Origin: Heloderma charlesbogerti
Lineage: Eukaryota > Chordata > Lepidosauria > Squamata > Helodermatidae
Direction of reading: 5' to 3'
Assembly: GCA_026122225.1 (NCBI GenBank)
Contig: JANEZZ010002244.1
Coordinates: forward strand, 241,001 to 305,000
DNA length: 64,000 bases
Part shown: in pieces, positions 30,879 through 41,524 of the stretch
How the letters are laid out: each line of letters opens with the position of its first letter
How positions within the stretch are numbered: position 1 is the first letter of the stretch
The notes under the pieces: model-generated
The model's database searches: none
What the model was told of the DNA's origin: nothing
Seen by the model: only the letters and a program-made list of their open reading frames with translations
Made by a program: the position numbers and the translations under genes

Positions 30879-32079
30879 ATGGACTCTGCTGCACTTCCCA
30901 AGCGGAACACGGCGCTGCAATTAGCAGGCTTGGCAGGGGCTCCTCCTCATCCTCATCCTCATCAGCACCACCGCCATCACCACTCCCCTCAGAGCATGAC
31001 AGGCTTCGCCGGGCATCCCCACGTTGTGGTTCCCACGCACCCAGGGGAGTGCGCTGCAGAATCCCGCCTCGGGCTGCGTCCATTCCGGTCAGAAAACATG
31101 GGACACCACCACCACCACCATCTCCATCACCACCACCACCCTCCTCCTCCTCCTCCTCACTCAGCGGCCCTTAAACTCAACCCTGCCCCGCAGCCTCACC
31201 CCAGCCGTCCTGTGACAGGCCAAGGTGAGGGGGCTCCCAGTCCAACAGGAGCCTTTGGCCCGGCGCATTCAAGCAGCCTCCCTTATGCGGTCCCTCACCC
31301 AAGCCAGGCGCTTTCGGCAGGTAGGGATTTATTCCTGCGCAGAGATCTGACAGCCCCGGTCATGCCAGGGCTCCCTTATCAGCACTCTGCTGCTGCCGCT
31401 GCTGCAAGTTCTCATCACGGAATGTTTGTCTCAACAACAGGTAGCTACCCCGGACACCATGCTCACCACCACCACCACCACCTCCACCACCACCACTCAG
31501 AAGCCGGGACTCACTCGCTTTTTACTGGACTCCACCATGAGCAACCTCCCCATACCGCTCCGGGTGGCCATCTAAACGGACAGATAAGACTGGGGCTACC
31601 TGGAGAAATGTATGCCAGGTCTGAGCCTTTCACGCCAGTACCAGTTTCCAGGACAGATCCTTTCGCTGCTTCCTCCTTCCACGGCTACGGTGGCATGAAC
31701 CTGAACGTGAATTTAGCCCCACACCACGGCCCTGGGGCTTTCTTCCGCTACATGAGGCAGCCCATCAAGCAGGAGCTCATCTGCAAGTGGATCGAGCTGG
31801 ATCAGGCTCCCAAAAAATTATGCTCGAAAACTTTCAGCACCATGCACGAGCTGGTGACTCACGTCACCGTGGAACACGTTGGGGGGCCCGAGCAGTCCAA
31901 CCACATCTGCTTCTGGGAAGAGTGTCCCAGAGAAGGGAAGCCTTTCAAGGCCAAATATAAACTGGTCAACCACATCCGAGTCCACACGGGCGAGAAACCT
32001 TTCCCTTGCCCTTTCCCGGGATGCGGGAAAGTCTTCGCTCGGTCGGAAAATCTCAAAATCCACAAAAGGACGCACACAG
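30879..32079 (+). CDS. ZIC4: ZIC4 coding exon 1
   Basis: 1201 nt encoding residues 1-400 plus the first base of Gly401. The donor is ACAG|GTCAGT. It carries two His-rich tracts encoded by CAC/CAT repeats (31107-31140 and about 31455-31495), a CCT repeat coding poly-Pro, and fingers 1-3. The tracts 31740-31797 and 31827-32081 are identical to inverted ZIC1 sequence. Confidence 0.95.
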
Positions 32080-35000
32080 GTCAGTATGGAAAGGTCTTTC
32101 TTCATTCTTGTTTTGTTCAACTATCTGCTCCACGTGCGCTTTTTGTCCCTTCTAATTCTACGATCGGCAGTTAATAGTAGCCAATTAATACTAGACTATG
32201 AACCTGAGGAATAGTTTATTTTGATGTTTGTCTTTCATTTGCAGAAATGATGTGCGTGTATGTGTGTGCATGCGAGTGCCCCCCACCAAAAGTGTTTTCA
32301 CAGTTCAGGTCTGTTTTTTGCGGGTAGGGGGAGTTAAAAGCCTCCTGGAGAAGGAAAAACATCCAATCTTGGTGCAAACTCGCAAATTAAGAGCGGACAA
32401 TGGAAGCTGCAACTTGTCCAGGCAGTTTTGAGTGATGTCGCTGGGATGCTGTTTTCTACCGCCTTCCTTGTGAGAAAAGCACAGCTGCAAGGGCCCCTCT
32501 TTTTGTTTTGGACGAGGAACCCTGCAATGTTTCATTTCAGTTCTTCGATAGTTCGAAAGGGCCCTTCCCTTCTCAAACTGTTATGTGTTCCAAAATATGG
32601 GACCTGGGAAGGAGACAGGGAAGGGGTGGAGGTGGTGGTGGTGGTGGTTGGGGGAGGGGGGCGAGGGTGTGTTCCTGGCCTATCCACTTGGAAAGGTCAT
32701 TGACCAGAATTCTGAAGGGAGTTTGTGTCAGAAACATTAGTTAATTTTCGTTAACGGGGAAAAGGCAAATTATTCGAAGGGAGAAGACCTTTGAAGAGCT
32801 GGGTTTGACCTCAGTGGATCACAAAAGTAGTGAATAAGAGTGAATGTACAAAGTTTTCATACTTCCGGAGTCAGCCTGTGAAGTTCTACACTATGAATTC
32901 GCTTAGCAGCCAGGGTTTGTAATTTTTATTGCCTTATCCCCTTCCCTCCTCCTGATCTCTCTCTCTCTCTCTCTTGCTCGCTCGGCAGAAGATAAGTAAT
33001 AAGCTCTTTGGGAAAATTAAATCCGTTTCAGTGTACCGTTTTTGCGCAGGGACACACACACACACACACACTTCCTGTCAGGCCTTATACTCCCCTAAGG
33101 AAACGACATAATCCTGTTGTAAGATCTTCTTACAACCTAACGATTTCCCCCCTCCCTGTAGTTGTAAAATGCTTTTGCCTTACCAGTGGTATGGTTTGGT
33201 TTTGTTTTGTCCACCACTCACCCCCCACCCATAATATGTTTAAAATACTGTGGTACACTTGATGGGGAAATGTCGTTACTTATTTTATTTAGAATAATTG
33301 TCATTTATACAAATGACAGCCAAGGCATCTTCGTGTTAGGTAGAAAAGCTTTAAAGATGATAGTTCACCCCTTAATTACAGTGTTTAAGAACAACAAACT
33401 TTTACTGCCCTTTAGCTGTCTTCTCCTTTGAAGTCTATGAAGCAGAAAATGGTCGGAATCTTGGTAAATTTGACCTACATCAGTGCATGAGAATGGTAGT
33501 AGTTTGGCGTTTATTGTACAAAATGTCCCACATTATGAACCCTTTCACTTGAACTTTGCCAGTTAATTAATTTCTTTTTGCATTGGGTGGTGGGGGTAAT
33601 GTGGGGGGAGGGATGGAAGTGGAACCCACTAGGCCTTATTACAGTGTAGCATTTTCGATTGATCACCCTAAATTCTCAAACCCAAATGCTTCTGAAACAG
33701 CAATGGAACTTCCTGCAAATTATTCACGAAGACAGTTCTAGATTCAAACGAGAAAATAATTGCCTACTCCAATATTAATGACGTTGCGTTTCCGAGGCTG
33801 GGAAAAAAGGAGTGGGTTTCTGGAGAGGGGAGTGAGGGAGGGAGGGAGGGAGAGAAGGGGAGGGAAGCTATTTTACAATAATGTGATATAGGTAAAGACG
33901 GGGCAAGGAAAAGCACTTCCTTACCATTAGTGTGAGAGCCAGTGTGGCGTAGTGGCGAGAGTGTTGGACTGGGAGCCAGGAGATCCGGGCTCTAGTCCCC
34001 GCTCGGCCATGGAAGCTCACTGGGTGACTTTGGGCCAGTCACAGACTCTCAGCCCAACCCACCTCACAGGGTTGTTGTTGTGAGGATAAAATGGAGAGGA
34101 GGAGGATTATGTACGCTGCCTTGGGTTCCTTAAGGAGGAAAAAAGGCAGGATATAAATGTAATAAATAAATAAATAAATTAGAACAGGCCAGTGACAATA
34201 ATGTCCTACGTGGTTTTTAGGGCGCTGTAAGAAAGGTCAGTTTTAACGTTTAGTTTATAGTGGTAGTGCTGGTAAGCTAAATCTTCCTCCTCCCCTCCCC
34301 ATCGAGAATTTTGCAAATACTTTAATCCAGTCCCAGATTTGGGAGGATTATGCTAATATCTCCACGCTATAAGTATTGCGCTCAGCAGCGAGGCCTGCGA
34401 GAGCCACAAGTGTGGGGAGAAAATGGCGGTGGAGATTCTGCGGTGTACGTGCGTGCGTGTGCGCGCGCGCGCGCGCGCCCCGCTCCCCCCCGCCTCAATT
34501 CTTGCCCCACGCCCGCCCGCCCTCCCCAATTTTCAAAAATGAAACCTGTCGAAGAAAGGCATTGAAACGTATTTTCTTTGGAATAATCCACATTTACATA
34601 CAGAGAAGCCTTCGCTTTAGTAGAGAACTCTTAAATCAGCGCCAGTACTGGAGGCGTTCAAAGCATGCGTCGCAGCCAACAATGAAGAGACGCTTTCTCC
34701 GTTCATTTCTTGTCCTCAAGGCTATTTTTTTTTTTTTTGCCCCAGTTCAGGTGGTAGAGGGGTTAAGAGGAGCTGGCCGTGTTTTGCTCCTCCCGATAAA
34801 CCAGAACCAGAAGAAGGCTTTCCTTACCTGAATGCCTGCAACTCAGTCCGCTCGATCGCCGGGTTTATGACGATGTTTTTCCCAAGGGCCTCCTAAGTTA
34901 CTGTTCGCTTGTGCTACAGCAATCCCCTTAATTTGTTATTTCAGCCGACCAGCGGAAGGTCAAACTGCTTCTTTACAAGAAACTATAATTAAAATGCTTA

Positions 35001-37489
35001 AAGAGCCATCAAAATATACAGATGATCTTTCTTTTCTCCCCTCCCCCTCACTGCAATATAAAATGAGTAGACTAAATACCCTTCCATGCAGGTACACAGA
35101 AAGCGTTATTTGTCATGGTTTGTATGCAGAAAACATTGTTTTCTCTCAGGGCCTGTGACCAACGTTGGTATGTCCAACCAGCATTCTTGAAAACGTGCGG
35201 TTTCATCAGAACGTTTCTCGTTTTTAAACCTCTTGCAATATTTATAGGCGTCTAGTACTGCAGCCCCCCCGCCCGAATTATTACACAGACAATGGGTACC
35301 CAGTTTTTTTAAATGAGTAGTTTAATTCCCCACTTCTCTGCTTTAAAGAGCACTTTTGCCTTGCATGTTCAATAGACGCTCTAAACGGATCTGCAATGGT
35401 GTAAAAATAAGCTTTGTGCTGAAGTCGGAATAGGCAACCTGGCCTCATTAAGGAAGTCATGTTTAAGGAATGCTACATAAAGACACACTCACACATATAT
35501 ACACTTACCCTGCTATTTGGGCTAAATATGCTTCGAGGAAGCACACAGTATCTTGGCTTTCATTCCCCATTCCAGTCAAATCTGCGCTCTATCATTTCTG
35601 TGCGTCTTTTGTACACTAGCATCACTGTTGATTTTTCGAAATGATACATCCGTGCCCCGTAGAGACTTCAAAGCACGTGGCTTCACTGTGTTTTGCTTTA
35701 TAAGTGAAAACTCGCTCATTCAGTATTTGGTGTATAAACCACCTCTAGTCGATTTCTTGGAAACCAGGCATCCTCACCTTCAACTCTACCCCCTTTCCCG
35801 AACCGCATCCCCTACATGGTATTTAATATGGTTCTAATGTAGATCTGTTCAAATCAATGAGTTCTGCCATTGACTTCAGTGCACTGTGGGATCTTTTTCC
35901 TCCCTGCTAAATTTGTCCCTGTTTGTTACTTGCCGCAGATCTTCCTTGATAGAAAAATGAAATCTTGGCCTACTCGCTGTTACAGTGAAACGAATAATAT
36001 TGGCTTTTAGGAGTCGACTGCTACCGAGATCCATCTAGATTTTCAATCATGACAAGTATACATTAAGAGGAGATACTCCATCTCATATTATTTGTCATAT
36101 TCTGGAAAACACTGCATCAACTGCACTGACGACACGCTGCGTAACACTGGCTCTTCAGCAATGACATACATAAAGGCTTGTAAAGGGTTGCATTTACTCC
36201 TCTTTTGTCAGTATTTCCTATAAAGTCTATTTTAAGCTTTGCTTGGAAACCAAAGGTTTGCGGAGAAAGTCAAATTTGAGCTCTTGTGCGACTGTATTTG
36301 AGTTTGGATGTGTAAGAGGGCAACTGGAAGGTAGCATGTGGAGTTTACGTGGGAGTGTGCAAGACAAGAGAGGAACGTGGCAGCAGAACGCCAGAATACA
36401 TTGGTTTTGATTTTGCTGGAATTCAAACGAAAGGCACCTAGCCCTCTCTGAAGTAAAGGCTGGTAGATGGGGTAGCGTGGAAAGGGCGTTTATGATAGGG
36501 GCAAGAATGTCTCTATGGAACTAGGGCTAGGGAAAGAGAAACAAGCGGAGGGAGCCTCGAGTTGAAGAAGGTGGGCAAGATGGCCAGGGAAGAAAATTTT
36601 TTGGCCCAGCTAGAACTCCATCTTTTCACTCCGGGCCCTTCATTCAAGGCCTTTCTGTGGAAGGAGCAACATGCTTTCTCCCTCTGGAAGGGAGGCATTG
36701 ATAGGGATGGACCCCCCCGCCCTTCCCCCTTTTCACTGTGAAAAAACGCCCCCCTCCCCGCAACTTAGAGACTTCCCCTAGTATCCTTGTTCAGATGAAT
36801 TTGCACCAGATGCTTCTTCTGTGCATGGTCCCCACTGTTCCCCACTGCTCGAAGGGAAAGCTCCGTGCTGGGAAAGGGTTTGGGGGAAGGAGAGAGGGTT
36901 TTAGAGTACTTGTGACCTGCAACAAATCAACACCCAGTTCCCCCTAACCCCAAATCACCCCTCGTTCACACACACACCCTTTCCCACCTTGGCCCATCAA
37001 GCAAAGTCTCCCTGGATTGCTTCTTTCTTTGCAGGAGAGAAGCCCTTCAAGTGCGAGTTCGAGGGCTGCGAGAGACGCTTCGCCAACAGCAGCGACAGGA
37101 AGAAGCATTCCCACGTGCACACGAGCGACAAGCCCTACAACTGCAAAGTGCGAGGCTGCGACAAGTCCTACACGCACCCCAGCTCCTTGCGGAAGCACAT
37201 GAAAGTCCACTGCAAGTCCCCTCCTCCCAGCTCGGGCTACGAGTCGTCCACCCCGTCGCTGGTGTCGCCGTCCTCCGACTGCGGCCGGGAGCCCCCGCAG
37301 CCGCCGCCTCCGCCGCCGCCGCCGCCTCCAGCAGCGGCCTCCTCCACCCAGGCGGCAGCCAACCTGAGCGAATGGTACGTGTGTCAGAGCTCCGGGGCCG
37401 GCGGCATCCCGACTCCACCCAGTAACTCTCCGTCACCTCACCCGGGAGAGGCCGCTTACACAAACTGTGAGCCGCGGCCCAATTATTAA
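30879..37489 (+). CDS. ZIC4: ZIC4, zinc finger transcription factor, 2 coding exons, 551 aa
   Basis: Join of 30879-32079 and 37035-37489 gives 1656 nt, 551 codons plus TAA. The ATG has A at -3 and G at +4, and an in-frame TGA at 30849-30851 closes the frame 9 codons upstream. The order is: N-terminus [20 protein letters not shown], His-rich runs (76-87 and 193-206), a degenerate ZOC-like segment [12 protein letters not shown] (146-157), then five C2H2 fingers: C302/C315/H328/H333, C344/C349/H365/H369, C377/C382/H395/H399, C407/C412/H425/H429 and C437/C442/H455/H459. Finger 5 has C-x4-C (CKVRGC), unlike C-x2-C in ZIC1. The tail has [10 protein letters not shown], a poly-Pro run (489-499), EWYV (513-516) and 35 further residues. 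Symbol chosen from [18 protein letters not shown] and position opposite ZIC1; ZIC5 is the main alternative. Nuclear regulator in dorsal neural tube and cerebellum. Confidence 0.95.
33934..34179 (+). mobile_element. tRNA-derived SINE with MIR/CORE-like body
   Basis: The head has a Pol III A-box-like TGGCGTAGTGG (33944-33954) and a B-box-like GGCTCTAGTCC (33988-33998). The body contains GTGACTTTGGGCCAGTCAC, then CTCACAGGGTTGTTGT and GAGGATAAAATGG, resembling the core of MIR-type SINEs. The tail is an AAAT array. It looks nearly full length (about 245 bp) and sits in the ZIC4 intron in sense orientation. Family name not assigned; tRNA origin follows from the A and B boxes. Confidence 0.85.
34449..34478. 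repeat. Alternating (GC)n/(GT)n tract
   Basis: GTGCGTGCGTGT followed by about 9 GC units in the ZIC4 intron. Alternating purine-pyrimidine of this type favours Z-DNA. Confidence 0.9.
37035..37489 (+). CDS. ZIC4: ZIC4 coding exon 2 (fingers 4-5 and C-terminus)
   Basis: The acceptor is a pyrimidine-rich tract ending TTTGCAG at 37034. It encodes the rest of the Gly401 codon to Tyr551 and stops at TAA 37487-37489. It reads straight through the HMKV position where ZIC1 has its second intron. The exon is GC-rich, with a CCG repeat coding poly-Pro. A donor-like GTACGT at 37375-37380 lies inside the EWYV codons, so a shorter spliced tail cannot be ruled out. Confidence 0.93.
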
Positions 37490-38640
37490 AGTCAATACGG
37501 TAGGACTGCCCGCCGCCGGCGAGACTGCATTGTCCTTTCGGGGTGCTTTGGAACCTTGGCTCGCCCTGGGCGGACGGCGGGTCGGGAGGCCCGGTTCGCG
37601 GGGGAGGGGCGGAAATCGATCCCAGATCTGGTGAGCACCCCTCCCCCTCCCCTTCTCCCAGTCACCTTTGGTCAGAAATGCTGCACAGGCCACCGGAGAG
37701 AAGATACACTGTAAAAACAAAAACACTCCCACCGCCCTGTCCCCTTTTGTATTTATTATGGTGTCAAGCACACAGGACGGCAACCCGCCCCCCTCTTTCC
37801 ATGAGCTCTTTTTATTATTATTTTTCACCATATTCCTAGACTTCCCGGACCATCTATTCCCCATACGTTTACAAAGGCCTCCATTTGAACGGAAACATCC
37901 TTTTCTATCAATAAACCAAAGTGTTTTAATACGGATTTCTAGTTGCTCTACAGCTGCGATCGTCGGTGCTGGTAGCTCGTGATGGTGTTTTTCTTGGACG
38001 ATTCTGTTAGTCCAGTGTTTTAATTTTCATTATTCTTTGGCGGGACCTGTGTCTCTCTGTGTGTATTTGCTTTTTTTTTTTTTTAAAGGAATATCAGTAT
38101 CTATAAATATATTATTTGTTAACCAATTGTACACCAATCGATCAATTAAATGCTTTGATTAATTTACCAGTTCAGTGAACGTTTTTGGAAAGAATCTCTT
38201 TACTGCCCTTATTTCACTAATATATTCTTCCCACTTGTCACTAATAATACAGGCCCGTGGGTGGCTTAATGATTTATGGTACATTTTAATTTACACTAGT
38301 AATGGATTTAAATGCATAAACATATTCTCCTTTTCTCTCCCCCTCCCCACTCCCCGAGTTATTTCTGTTGAATTGTGAGTTCTTGTGATTCCTTAGTGGA
38401 TGGAAGGTGAGATCCATGTTAATTGGAGAGGGAGGGGGGTTGTTATGAGTGACGTCATTGTACTGAGTTGCTTGGATTGTCCAAAAGGGTTCATGACGTG
38501 TAGATTTCTCTGAACCGATGGTGTAAATCCAGTGGTGGTCTTGTTTTCAAATGCACAACAGTTGTTATGTAAAATAATAATTCGACATAATAATTTTTTT
38601 TTTGTAACGGCAAAATAAAATGGTTTTAAAATCTTGAACA
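37490..38640 (+). other. ZIC4: ZIC4 3' UTR (probable) with polyadenylation candidates
   Basis: Sequence after the ZIC4 stop shifts from GC-rich to AT-rich. AATAAA at 38614-38619, following a long T tract, is the preferred signal for a 1.1 kb UTR. An earlier AATAAA at 37910-37915 is followed by GT-rich sequence and could give a shorter UTR. Transcript data would decide. Confidence 0.45.
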
Positions 38641-39308
38641 CATCTAGAGGTCTCTAAAGTGATGATTCTTATCAAGACTATGTGATTCTTCCCCTCCCTC
38701 CAACTCCCCAGCCTGGGGCGGGGGGGAAAGAAAGCATTTCAGTTCGATAAGGGGGTGCCAGGCATTATTATAGGGGTTTCAATGATTTGTGTCAGGTCCT
38801 AAATGCATCACTTTGTAGCAAGTGCCATATATTTCAATGGGACATAGTTACAGGCAGGATATTTAAAATTTGGGATTGATTCTGATTGATGCTCCATTAT
38901 CTGAAGACACATTAAGAAATGCACTCCAGTTTGCATTCTTGCCCACATAGTTCCTACAAGCCAGTCCCTTCCGTTCAGTGGAGAGTGGTGCATAACCCAC
39001 CCTGGGCATTTGTACACAACACCACCAACAGAAATCTCTATTCTGAAGCTTTTGGGGGGGGGGGTGCAGCACAGTAAGATCCACTAGATTTAATGGGACA
39101 TTCCATGTCAGTGGGAACACTGAGGTACGTCTGTCTGAGGATTGGGCTATTGCTGTTATTGAGTTCTTCACATCCCTATGAAGAAGGTTTACCTGTCCGT
39201 CTCTCTCTTTCTCCCCCCCTCACCCCTCTCTTGAATATTTTGCATGGGTACAAGAGGGGTTTGTGAGTCTCCAACCCTTCACACTGTCTCAGCAATAGAG
39301 CGCCTCCT
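38641..39308. other. Intergenic, downstream of ZIC4
   Basis: Non-coding AT-rich sequence with a poly-G run near 39053-39064. The stretch 38815-39140 contains GATTCTGATTGATGC, ATTTCAATGGGACATAG and TTTAATGGGACATTCC segments reminiscent of decayed short palindromic repeats, but no element could be delimited. Confidence 0.5.
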
Positions 39309-39399
39309 TAACAGTGCAGTCTTATACATGTCTACTCAGAAGTAAGCCCAAATGAGTTCAATAGGGCTTACTTCCAGGTAAGGGGGTATAGGATTGCAA
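39309..39399. repeat. PAL-A short palindromic interspersed repeat
   Basis: Well preserved copy: GTGCAGTCTTATACATGTC, ACTCAGAAGTAAGCCC, GAGTTCAATAGGGCTTAC, and the inverted end GGTATAGGATTGCAAT. Overall it is a near-palindrome of about 90 bp. Confidence 0.85.
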
Positions 39400-39993
39400 T
39401 TGAACAAAGAAATAAATATCCCGTCCTGATTATCAGAACTAAAAGGAACTAAAAGGAGTATTTTATTTCTGTTTTTGTTGTTTGTTTAATCCGTTTGAAC
39501 TAGTGAAGGAGACGGCGCCGAGATGTGAAGGTATGGAGGCCATCTGCAAGAGGAGAAGATGTTTCCACCTTGTTTGGAGTTGGACTTCCCTCCTTCCTAC
39601 TCAGTCATCCCCCCCGCTTTTCTTCTTGATTTCTTTCTTTGCAGAAGCGGTTTTTGGATGTGTAGGCTAATCACCTTTAATTTTTCATTTGCTTGTTACA
39701 GATGTCTATCCCGTTGCTCTCAAGGTAATCTAGACAGAGGCAGCTGAAAAGCCCCGCATCTTATGCCTTAGACATCAAAGCAGCCTCTCACAATGAAAGT
39801 ATTTCTTCGCAACGGTGAATCTTCATGGTGAGTTAAGATTTCTATAGCAATAGGCAAGTCATACTTTAAAAGAGTGAAAAGCGAAGTCTGGAGCCAGTCC
39901 AGTCTTTTCATGAAGGACATAATATTTAGGTCTAACAGATTCTTCCCCCCCCCCGCAGCCCCCCCACTCGGTTTTCTTTTAAAGCTTCCTCCC

Positions 39994-40098
39994 TGTGGTG
40001 TGTGTGTGTGTGTGTGTCTGTGTGTGAATCTCTGTGTGTGCGTGCGTGTGTGTGTGCGCGCGCGCGCGCGTGTTTGTGTGTGTGTGTGTATGTATATG

Positions 40099-40155
<57 letters not shown>
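39994..40155. repeat. Compound (GT)n(CG)n(GT)n(TA)n microsatellite
   Basis: Long alternating purine-pyrimidine tract: GT units, a CGCGCG core near 40058-40069, more GT, then TATG units and about 22 uninterrupted TA units at 40111-40154. The overlapping open frames (Ile-Tyr, Thr-His and Val-Cys repeats) are repeat translations. Confidence 0.95.
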
Positions 40156-40156
<1 letters not shown>

Positions 40157-40269
40157 GTTGTGTTGGTGATGGACGTCTAGTATGCATCGCTTTCCTTCGA
40201 GTTTCCGGGACAAGAAAACCCCACGCGAATGGGGGACCTTGTTCCAGCCCATAATCAGAATGGATAAGA

Positions 40270-40720
40270 ATGTCAGGAAGAAAAATGGGGCCGCTTGAAT
40301 CGCCGCCCGTCAGTTCACTTTTGTTTCTCTTCTTTTGGGCCCTGATCAGAGACGGCCTTTGGGATTTGATGGCGACTTTTCTAAAGGCGAGGAAATGGGT
40401 TTGAAGGAGGGAAAAGAAAAGGAGAAAGGTCTAATCAAGCCCGGCCTTGTTCAAAGGCTCTGATTTTGGGGCGGGGGGGCGAGGGTGAAAGTGTGAGCTT
40501 TATGGTGCATCAACATGCCACGTTAGGATCGCTATGGTAATGAGCGGAGCAATAGCAAGCGCCCTTGAAAAGGAGGCACACTCCATTCGAGACAGTCTAT
40601 TAAGATACATTTGCGCTGACCTTTGGTTTCATGCTAGCTTAATACATTCAGTCTGCTCTTCCTCCGAGATGGACTTCCTCCATCTCGTCCCCTTTGCCTT
40701 GCCTTGCTGGCTTGCCCTCT
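40270..40720. promoter_or_regulatory. Candidate conserved regulatory block
   Basis: About 450 bp without interspersed or simple repeats, of balanced composition. TTCAAAG (TCF/LEF-type, inverted) lies at 40450-40456, with GGTAATGAG and GCTTAATAC homeodomain-like sites. No open frame is convincing. Enhancer status is inferred from repeat absence and motif content only. Confidence 0.3.
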
Positions 40721-41440
40721 AAGGAGAGCTTTTGTTGCAGAATCTTTGGGCCGCTGCGATTAAGAGACTGAAGCGGAGACTGGGAGGGAGTCGCTTAGGT
40801 AGGAGCTACCAGTATAGAGTGGAACTTTTGCACCCATGGAAATCTATGGCATTACTTCCAAACCAATACGCTTAAGGTCGGGGCTGTAGCTCTGCAATAA
40901 AGGACGCACTTTGTGCAAAGCAACCCAAGTGACTTGAGTAGGACTGCTCGCGAGCAAGTCAATGTGGCTTCCAGACTGAACAACACTTACGTTTACTAGT
41001 GAGCTTACAAAGTTCTTTCTCCCTGGGCCCCACGCCTTTTTCCTGACACAAGTGTGGCCCAATCTGTAGCTGCGTGTAATATTCTTATTCATACAGGTAT
41101 ACAAATTTGTAGATCTTTGTTCTGTCGGTGCCACTTAGATACTTCTGCCTTTGAGGCCCATCAGCCTTAGCATTTAGCTCCTTTCCGTTGTTTAGTTGTT
41201 TTTCACAATATCTATTCCTGAATGTCTATACAGATATATAAGCGAATATCTATATGTGAATGAATCTAGGCACAGGACTCTACTCTGCTGAAGTAAGACC
41301 ATGAAATATGAAGGAGTGCCACTTCTGTTTGATGAGTTTTAATAACAAAGCCGGTGTGATCTTCTGAATTTTTTGGATCTTTCACTGAAACAAACAAGAA
41401 CTAGATCATAGGTATGCAGCAACACCACGGCTCCCCATGA

Positions 41441-41524
41441 CTTGTATCCAATGTTAATCTAGCTTGAATCCTATTAATTTCAATGGGTCTACTCTAAGTA
41501 GGGCCCACATTGGCTACAACCCTA
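41441..41524. repeat. PAL-D short palindromic interspersed repeat
   Basis: Starts CTTGTATCCAATGTTAATC, has ATTTCAATGGGTCTACTC in the middle, and ends ACATTGGCTACAACCC, the reverse complement of the start. Confidence 0.8.

Larger units (their letters stand above)
32080..37034 (+). other. ZIC4: ZIC4 intron 1
   Basis: 4955 bp GT-AG intron in the linker between fingers 3 and 4. It contains CT (32956-32975) and CA (33053-33071) repeats, a complete tRNA-derived SINE at 33934-34179, and an alternating GC tract at 34449-34478. Low-repeat unique sequence at about 35900-36230 may hold an intronic regulatory element. No alternative exon was recognised. Confidence 0.85.

Noticed and set aside
31818..32120. 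Minus-strand open frame nearly identical in protein to part of the antisense frame over ZIC1
   Set aside because: The match is a by-product of the 255-bp nucleotide identity between ZIC1 and ZIC4, not a second gene pair.
39768..40252. Frames of about 100-140 codons with Ile-Tyr and Thr-His runs
   Set aside because: Translations of the GT/CG/TA compound microsatellite.
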